Part shown: one piece after another, positions 57,452 through 64,000 of the stretch
Position numbering within the stretch: the first letter of the stretch is position 1
How the letters are laid out: each line of letters starts with the position of its first letter
Translations under genes and position numbers: made by a program
The notes under the pieces: generated by a model
Database searches by the model: none
Seen by the model: only the letters and a program-made list of their open reading frames with translations
Told to the model about the DNA's origin: nothing
From: Coix lacryma-jobi var. lacryma-jobi
Taxonomy: Eukaryota; Streptophyta; Magnoliopsida; Poales; Poaceae
DNA length: 64,000 nucleotides
Reading direction: 5' to 3'
Assembly (NCBI GenBank): GCA_009763385.1
Contig: CM019825.1
Coordinates: forward strand, 113,021,131-113,085,130

Positions 57452-57469
57452 TCTTTAAGGGGGGAAGGT
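57452..57469 (+). other. Gypsy-2 polypurine tract
   Basis: TCTTTAAGGGGGGAAGGT directly precedes the 3' LTR. Confidence 0.9.
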
Positions 57470-60400
57470 TGTAACACCTCTGGTGTTTAAGCATGTAATT
57501 AACTGGACATATCATCATTAGCATCATTAATCATCTTGATCATGATTTCATGTGTATGCATTTGCTTAGTGTATCATTTTATGTGATGTACCTCTATTGC
57601 AAAAACCCTTATTAGCCCACTTCTTCCTATAGGGGCAAAATGGTAATTTCACCTCTGTGCCTAGTTCTATGTAATTCTTGTTCAAATTAGTGCCCTGATG
57701 TTTGTTGCTTTAATCAAAGTTCAAAAATCAGATTTGATTTGATTTTTCCTTTGCAAAACCCAAAAATCCCAAATCCTGGATTTATTCCCTTTTTGATAAC
57801 TTTTTCAAAATTCAAAATTTTGAGTTGGTTCAAAAAGCAAAGTTGTGAATCTAATCTAGAGGAACAACTTTGGTATTTACAGATTTCCATGTTTCTATAT
57901 AAAATTTGAAGTAATTTCAAAATTCGTTCAAATTCCAGTTTTTGTCCCCGTTTCAGTTTTAAAAATTTATTCAAAAACTATTGAGTTTCAGAAAAAGTGG
58001 ATATTAGCAAAGTTGTAGGTTTTGGCAAATGGAACAACTTTCATATTGGAAGATTTTCAAGTTTCAGTTTGAAATCCAAAGTAATTTTATTTTGAATCAA
58101 ATTTGAAAAATTTTCCCTTTTCTGTTTTGATTATTGTTCAAGAACTGTTTGGAATTTGAAAATGTTCCTATTGACAAAGTTGTAGATCTCATTTTTCTGA
58201 ACAACTTTGGTGTTTTGAGTTTTTGTCGCACAGTTCAATTTTTGAGAGTAATTTGCAAAATACAGAAACTGGACAAAAGTCAAACCCTAGACCCTAGCAC
58301 TGTTCTTCTTCCCGTAGAGCCAGAGGCCAGGGGGGCCCGGCCATGGCGCCGGCGCTGCGGCTGCAGCGCAGGCGGCTGCTCCCCACGCGCCACCAACCTG
58401 TCGCCGCTGTTCCCCTGTTCCCTCCGCGCCCGCACGCGAGCGCTGACCCTTGCTCTCGGCCCCTACAGTGCCCAGCCGCCGCCGCCGCGTGGCCATCGCC
58501 GGCCGAGCATTGCGCCCGAGCCCCGGCTGCACGCCAGCTCGACCGCCAGAGCGCAATCGAGTGCGCACGCCCCCGCAAACCTTACCCGCGTAGCCCCGAG
58601 GTCTCTACCGGCCCCTGGCCGCGGCTATATAAGCCCGCCGGAGCCCGACCTCCGCACTCCACCTCCGCCACCGTGGCCAGCTCTCTCCAGTCACTCCGCC
58701 GCTCCACCACCTAGCTCGGAAGCTCCGCCTTGAGCTCGTGAAGCTTTCCCACCCTTCAATTTCACCTTCCCCGCCTCCGTTCGCCCGGCGTAAGCTCGCC
58801 GTCCCCATCTCCGGCCGAAACCCGGCGAGCTCGGGTTCGTGGAATTCGCCGCCTCCGGCCGTGATCATCTCTCACCGACCCCCGTGTTGTGTTCTTTGAC
58901 CCCGTGCGACTCTAACCCGGCCCTTGCGGTCGCTGTTGTTGCTCAGGACCGCCGGACCGCCGGAGCGCCGCCGCGGTCATCTTCTCCCCCGAGCGTGTCG
59001 AGCCTCACCTTCGTGTCGAGCCTCACCCTCGAGTCGAGCCTCACCCTCGAGAACGAGTCGAGCCTCACCCTCGAGCCCTGCCTCCGACACGTGGTAAGCA
59101 TCCGAGCCCTCCCAGTCAGGTCTCGGACAGAGGCCTGTTTCTCCGCTTCGCCCGAGCCCAAGCCTCGGCGAGCGCATGCCCTCCGCTTCGCCCGAGCCCA
59201 AGCCTCGGCGACGCATGCTCTCCGCCTCGCCCGAGTCCGGCCTCGGACTGAGACTCACTTCTCCGTCTCGCCCGAGCCTCCGGGCCAGGCCTCGGCCGAA
59301 GCTATCGCTTCCGTCTCGACCGAGCCCCGCGACTCGCCGAGCCCGGCCTAGAAAGAGCACAGTGCTCTTCTCTTTTTTCTGAGAGATGTGAATAGTGTTC
59401 CGTTTTCTCTTTTTTGTATGATTTTCTGTGTGCATCCAAAAATTCTGAAATTTTTGTGGTAGACTCTTTATACTCTGTAGTATTTTATAAAAATATGAAA
59501 CTTGAGTTTCGTGCAAAGATTTAAAAATGTAAAATTCCCCTTTTAATTGAAAAAATGAAGGTTTAGGTATTTTTGGAGGGTGATTTATAACTCCAAAAAT
59601 CATGAGACAAATTTTTGTGAGCTTCTTATGCCATGTTTAGTCTCTGGTAAAATTTTGAAGTCTTTTGGAACAAGTTGATTTTTAAGCGTTTATTTTAATT
59701 GTTAAATAATGCCTTTTGCTAATTAATGTCTGATTTTATTTGAGCACCTTAATGACCTCCAAAAATTATGAAATTTGTTTTGCCATCTATCTACACCATA
59801 ATGAACTTATGTGATTAATTTGGTAATTTTTGGAGCAACTTCATAAAATGACCTTTTAAATAAATTAAGAAAATAGAAAAGATGGATTAGGGTTGGTAAT
59901 AAGTGTTTGATGATGTGATCTTTGGATTGATTGATGTTCATAGACCCCTACCCTTGGTCTATGATGTTTGTAATGCTATGTTTGGTTGATGCTTAGGATA
60001 ATTATAATAAGGGCTAGTTTAATCAATATTGCTTAAGGAAGAAATGGTTACCTTTTATGCTCAACCTAGATTTCAATCATGCTTTGTTTAAAAGTAATCT
60101 AGAATCAGTGGAATTGTCTTGCACCATAAGTTCATGTCATCATTCTCATGAGCATTCATCATTGCATCCGTATAGTTGACGAAGAAGGACCTGAAGTCGA
60201 GGTAGCCACCGAAGGATCTGTCCCCGAGGCAACCCCGAGCTCCGGCACCTACACCACCAACCCCGCGTCTGCTCTTTTTGCCATCCAAGGAAAGCCCCGG
60301 TGCATTTAACCCTTTCCTTGAATTTTATAAAATGATTTCCTTAAATGCTTTTGAGTTAAATTACTGCATTAGGTTTATAGGAGTTGTGTGCTACCCTAAT

Positions 60401-61768
60401 TGATGCATTATCCACCTTGACCACCGATACACCCGATACCTGCTTTTCAAAAGGTATTTGAAAAAGGCTTAGCAATGCTATTAAATAGATTTGCAATAAA
60501 AATGCCAATTTCAAAAGTGTGATCACTTAAGAATCTTTATGGGACTTTGGCTTTACTCCCACTATTGGCTAAGTATCTGATCCGTACTTAGTCAATGGGA
60601 AGGAGAGGTTGTCCTTGCGTACGGTGCCGTCATGTTGTAGTCCGGGACTCAACAGTTGACACCGACCGGGACAGGGTTGAAAAACCGACAGGACCTGTAC
60701 TCTTGGGTTAGAGTCCCGAGGTGCTTGTCGCTGGCGGAAAAATGTAGGGACCATCCGTATGGGGGCCTGCTGGTCAAGACTTGTAACTATTCACATACTA
60801 CGGAAAGCTCTGGCTCCGAGAAATCCATTATTGGACCGACAACCGCGCACTGGGAGTGGAGAGATGGCGGAAGTAGCATGTACCCACGTGGGTTAGAGTC
60901 CCGGATTGGAGTGGTGTACTGTACTTCCGGGTGGCGTAGGACCGGGCCCAATCTTGGAGGAATCGTGGTAGACGAGTTGGCATATGCAAGCTTGGGTGCT
61001 ACATATGCAGTGTGGATAGGGATCCTCAGCTGAGTATTATTTATCCGGATTAACGTTGCTCCTCGGTTATGGAGACTTGGTCCACTGACTGTCAACGGAG
61101 AGTGGTTCTCAACTAGGAATGTTTTGAAATGTAAAATGAATCATGAATGATGAAGAATTGTGGAATACTGAATCTTTCAAAATAAAATAAGATTTACAAA
61201 ATGCTATTCTGCAAAATACTTGATCTTGTTTAAGCCTTACCTTGACTACCCTAAGCTTTCATTCCTGAGTCTTCTCCCTTTTTCTTTAGTCGGGTAAGTC
61301 TTGTTGAGTACCTTTGTACTCAGGGTTTTATTACCCATGTTGCAGGTATGGCAGATCCCTCAGTATGCCTTGGACCCTGCTGTGTGACTGTTGTTCAGGA
61401 AGAGGCCGATGAGGCCGATGAGTGATTATTCACCCTCGGGCTGGGTGAAGTATCTTTACCTTCAGTTGTTGTCATATGCTACTCTGCCAACTCTATCTAT
61501 TTGAACTATGGTCTGTAATAACTTCACTTTGATTTTATGTTGAACCCTGGTTTGTAAAACTATTGTTATCTAAGTCTTCCGCTATTTACTCCGATGTTAT
61601 TTGTCAAAATGTTAAAGAGATTGTAACTGAATTGTGAGATGATCCTGCGGACAACGGGCACTGATGTAGCCCAGTAGCGCAACCGGTCTTAATCACTTGG
61701 CTGTACGGATCGACTGTCAGTGGTTGACGGTGATCAGTGGGCCATGGGATTAGAGCCGTTACGTTACA
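57470..61768 (+). repeat. Gypsy-2 3' LTR
   Basis: Collinear with 47480-51780. Differences seen by eye: one T fewer near 58125, one G fewer near 58335, C to A near 59768, C to A near 60291 and C to T near 60758. It also supplies the poly(A) region. The TATA copy is at about 58626-58634. Confidence 0.95.
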
Positions 61769-61773
61769 ACTCT
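61769..61773. repeat. Target-site duplication of Gypsy-2, right copy (ACTCT)
   Basis: It matches 47475-47479 exactly. Confidence 0.96.
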
Positions 61774-62568
61774 TACACTAAGAGTTACGCAAAGCATGTC
61801 ATCCATCCACTACAAATAAAGCTCTGTTCATTCGGTCACACATATCTCTCACAAAAATCCTCCAAAAAGAGCTATGTGCTATGCAAGAAGAAATATCCAT
61901 GCCAATACAACATGAGATGAAAAATAAAATCCATGCCAAAGAGCATGTTAAAAAAAATGGACAAGTGCCCATAATAGAATTAGGGGTATACTTAATACCC
62001 ACCTAAAAAAGAGAGAAAAGAGATAGCCCGTAGTTTCTAAAATATTCTGAAAAAAGACAGATCTTGACATTGGAGCACAAAAAGACCAACAGATCCCAAA
62101 CACTTGCTCATCTTGATCATAGTACTTGCATCTCCATGTAGTTTGGTTTTTGACTTAGCAATATTATGTGATTCAAGTATGTTTCAATTTCATCCATACC
62201 CAAAAATCCACATATGCCTTGTAGTAGGTAGGATGAAAAAGAAGGCACAACAAAGCCTTTGGTAACAATCTGTGTACATACATACATGAGCGATCTGAGA
62301 GAATCATATGAGGAACATTTGCTAACTTTTGGTTTCCAAAATTCTATAAAAAAACACAAGTTTTTCTTAGAAAAAAGATAAGCAGGAAGATTTGAATCAG
62401 GCTCTTCCATTTTTCAATCACCCAAGATATTTTGGTAGACACTTTGAATGTTCATAGGTGCGAGTGAAGCCTGAAATAACTCGTGTGCAGGTTTTTCAAT
62501 CAAGGAAGATAAACCACCTTAGTCTGAGCTTTACTCGAGGACGAGCAAAGGGCTAAGTGTGGGGGGTT
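61774..62568 (+). other. Element E internal sequence, right piece, with polypurine tract
   Basis: AT-rich, no supported gene. The end carries CTCGAGGACGAGCAAAGG and AAGTGTGGGGGGTT (62555-62568), the polypurine tract for the LTR that follows. Confidence 0.65.
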
Positions 62569-63942
62569 TGTTGGCGATTCTTAACGCATATTTTATACCG
62601 CCAACTTTTATCTAAAACCTGCACTTCCAGAACCAAAACTTAGAATAAGGACATAAACTAACAACTTCCATGAGTTTTGGATATATCAATTGTCTTGCAG
62701 GAATCACTAAAAAAACTACACTTGGGATGGGCCAAAAGTGCATACCAAATTCAACATATCAAGGCCCAGCACTTCTGGCCCATCCGAATAAGAGAAATAG
62801 AGCTCAAAGCCCATCAATACTCCAAACTAGACCCAACAACCTCGATGGACATGGCCCAAACTACCTCAGGGACCCACCAGAGCGAGTCAGGCACGAGAGG
62901 GGCCAACAGGGGTGCGCCCGCACCCCTGGTGCTGCCGCACCACCAAGTGCACCACTCGAGCCCAACTTTGGTCGGTGGCTTGTTACCGCCTTCCTCACGT
63001 TGGTTATCGAGGTTGTCCACGTTCAATGCACCCAGAAGGCAGTTTGGAGGTCGTTTCCACTTTCCATGTGGAGAAAGGAGGATCTCCACCCCTCCAAGGC
63101 ACCTCTACTATAAAAGAAGGGCCCCAAGAGCTTCTACAATTCATTCAATTAGTTGTAGAGTAGTATAGTTCCATTTCCACCTTGTGAAGGATTCATTCAA
63201 GAGAAAATGTAGTGCTACATTCTACCTCTAGTAGCTATTTAGAAGAGGGAGCGAGTGAGTGCAAGTCAGAGAAGTGCCAGAGTTGTCGGCTACCTCCTCA
63301 AGTGTACATCTACACTTAGCGGAAGGAGTACCGGAATCGCCGATACGACTTCGCTTGTACCTCGACGAATCACAATAATATTTGTAGTATTAAGGTTTGT
63401 GTTTACCTTTGTATTCAAGTTCTTATCGTGTTCTAGCTTTTCGCTACCTTAGTTTGTTGGACCGATCGTTCACCCTCGGGTGGGTGCTCTAGTAAGAAGG
63501 TACAAGAACTGATCGCCGCTAGAGTAGTAGCCCTTAGCGTAAACGTGGTGTTTAGGCTAAGTGGTTACAGGTTGGTTGCCTGGGTCTCCACGGTTGAGGA
63601 GGTAGGAGGTAGGTGGTGACAGCCTTGTCCGTCCTTCGTAATCCACCCACGTTCGGGATTCCAGGTAGAGCTGTATCGGCATAGACTAGGAAACCAATTT
63701 CATCTGTTGACCGAAGGAAGCTACGTTAGTTGAATCTGTACACCTAAGCACTCGTTACCTAGAGAAACCTTGCTACCCTAAGCCATCCTTCTTCTTACCT
63801 AAGCCAGGAGATCTAAACCCAAAGGCTATAGTACACCGTTCCCTGTGGAAAATATGATACCCTGAATACTTCTGGGTGAAGTGCTCGAACGGTACTTCGA
63901 TGCGCTTGCGGACTTTGCTGCTTACGCTAAGAAATACCAACA
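62569..63942 (+). repeat. Element E 3' LTR
   Basis: 1374 bp with matching ends TGTTGG...CCAACA. A TATA box (CTATAAAAG) lies at 63108-63116. The first 40 bp can fold, GTTGGCG pairing with CGCCAAC. The sequence directly after it is Copia reverse transcriptase, which fixes the right edge. Several short frames here have no recognisable product. Confidence 0.82.
63108..63116 (+). promoter_or_regulatory. TATA box of the element E LTR
   Basis: CTATAAAAG, about 540 bp into the LTR, preceding GAAGGGCCCC. Confidence 0.65.
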
Positions 63943-63947
63943 CTAAG
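63943..63947. repeat. Right target-site duplication of element E (CTAAG, left copy off-window)
   Basis: CTAAG follows the LTR end. The uninterrupted site is seen in Copia-1 (GCTAAGGGGTTTAAAATG near 7934), so the 5 bp belongs to the Copia-3 target. Confidence 0.7.
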
Positions 63948-64000
63948 GGTTTTAAAATGGGATGTGTTGACAAAACACTTTTTCTCCTCAAGCAAGGCAA
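63948..64000 (+). pseudogene. pol: Copia-3: fragment of Sirevirus-type reverse transcriptase, runs off the window
   Basis: The 53 bp encode a piece (GFKMGCVDKTLFLL, then KQG) that matches Copia-1 at about 7940-7990 and Copia-2 at about 42040-42090. It is the deepest layer of the nest. Its 5' part lies upstream of the window, across element E. Confidence 0.85.

Larger units (their letters stand above)
47480..61768 (+). mobile_element. Gypsy-2: complete, very young Tekay/Del-like chromovirus (14,289 bp) with all frames open
   Basis: LTRs 47480-51780 (4301 bp) and 57470-61768 (4299 bp) are almost identical: by hand I find 3 substitutions and 2 one-base indels. The TSD ACTCT is perfect. Primer-binding site, H3-tail-like extra gene (52095-52703), an undisturbed gag-pol frame (52929-57392) and a polypurine tract are all present. 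Protease, reverse transcriptase, RNase H and integrase catalytic residues are intact. With a rate of 1.3e-8 per site per year, often used for grass LTRs, the divergence would mean tens of thousands of years. It may still be able to move if expressed. Confidence 0.95.
46747..63942 (+). mobile_element. Element E: LTR retrotransposon of unknown (perhaps Athila-like) type, carrying Copia-2 and Gypsy-2
   Basis: Only 46747-47479, 61774-62568 and the 3' LTR (62569-63942) are visible; the rest lies upstream of the window, beyond Copia-2. Neither internal piece has a credible coding frame, so this is either the long 3' noncoding part of an autonomous element or a non-autonomous one. The sequence before the LTR (CTCGAGGACGAGCAAAG, then AAGTGTGGGGGG) resembles Athila-type elements. 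It was inserted into Copia-3, with CTAAG at the right edge as the likely duplication. Confidence 0.65.

Noticed and set aside
62670..63168. Overlapping frames of 147 and 163 codons in the element E LTR
   Set aside because: They lie in an LTR, span the TATA region, and show no known motif.

Overview
The window is plant intergenic DNA, almost certainly from a grass with a large, repeat-rich genome. The evidence is a pile of big LTR retrotransposons: Sirevirus-type Copia elements with ~2 kb LTRs, Tekay/Del-like chromoviruses with 4.3 kb LTRs, and a Tat-lineage Gypsy element carrying an antisense gene and two tandem arrays. I lean towards a panicoid grass, but the species cannot be fixed from the sequence. 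I see no host protein gene, rRNA, tRNA or CRISPR array.

LTR ends, target-site duplications (TSDs) and resumed reading frames resolve the window into seven LTR elements, nested up to four insertions deep and all on the + strand. Copia-3 (only its reverse transcriptase, 63948-64000) was hit by element E (3' LTR 62569-63942; internal pieces 46747-47479 and 61774-62568). E received Copia-2 (pieces 23449-25412 and 40699-46746) and Gypsy-2 (47480-61768). Copia-2 received the Tat element (pieces 1-995 and 12573-23448) and Gypsy-1 (25413-40698). Tat received Copia-1 (996-12572). TSDs seen on both sides are CATGG (Copia-1), GAGAA (Gypsy-1) and ACTCT (Gypsy-2).

Each element has the usual layout of LTR, primer-binding site, gag, protease, polymerase, polypurine tract and LTR. 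Most copies are broken by nonsense changes that look like C-to-T transitions plus a few 1-bp indels. Gypsy-2 is the exception: its gag-pol frame is open for 1487 codons, and by hand I find only 3 substitutions and 2 one-base indels between its 4.3 kb LTRs, so it is very young and may be competent. Hand counts give about 1.5% LTR divergence for Copia-1 and about 1.6% for Gypsy-1.

Four observations stand out. (1) Both chromoviruses carry an extra gene before gag whose product starts with a copy of the histone H3 tail (13 of the first 16 tail residues identical in Gypsy-1; 9 of 12 plus a PR-QLA-like stretch in Gypsy-2), followed by coiled coil and an acidic end; the same elements encode an integrase with a chromodomain-like tail. 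(2) Copia-2 lacks exactly the 1457 bp that in Copia-1 is bounded by GT...AG and contains the gag stop; removing it fuses gag to pol in frame, as if splicing chose between Gag and Gag-Pol. (3) The Tat element carries an antisense gene for which I can derive four coding exons, all with phase-0 introns. (4) The Copia elements carry hairpin series with compensatory stem changes in their LTRs and before their polypurine tracts.
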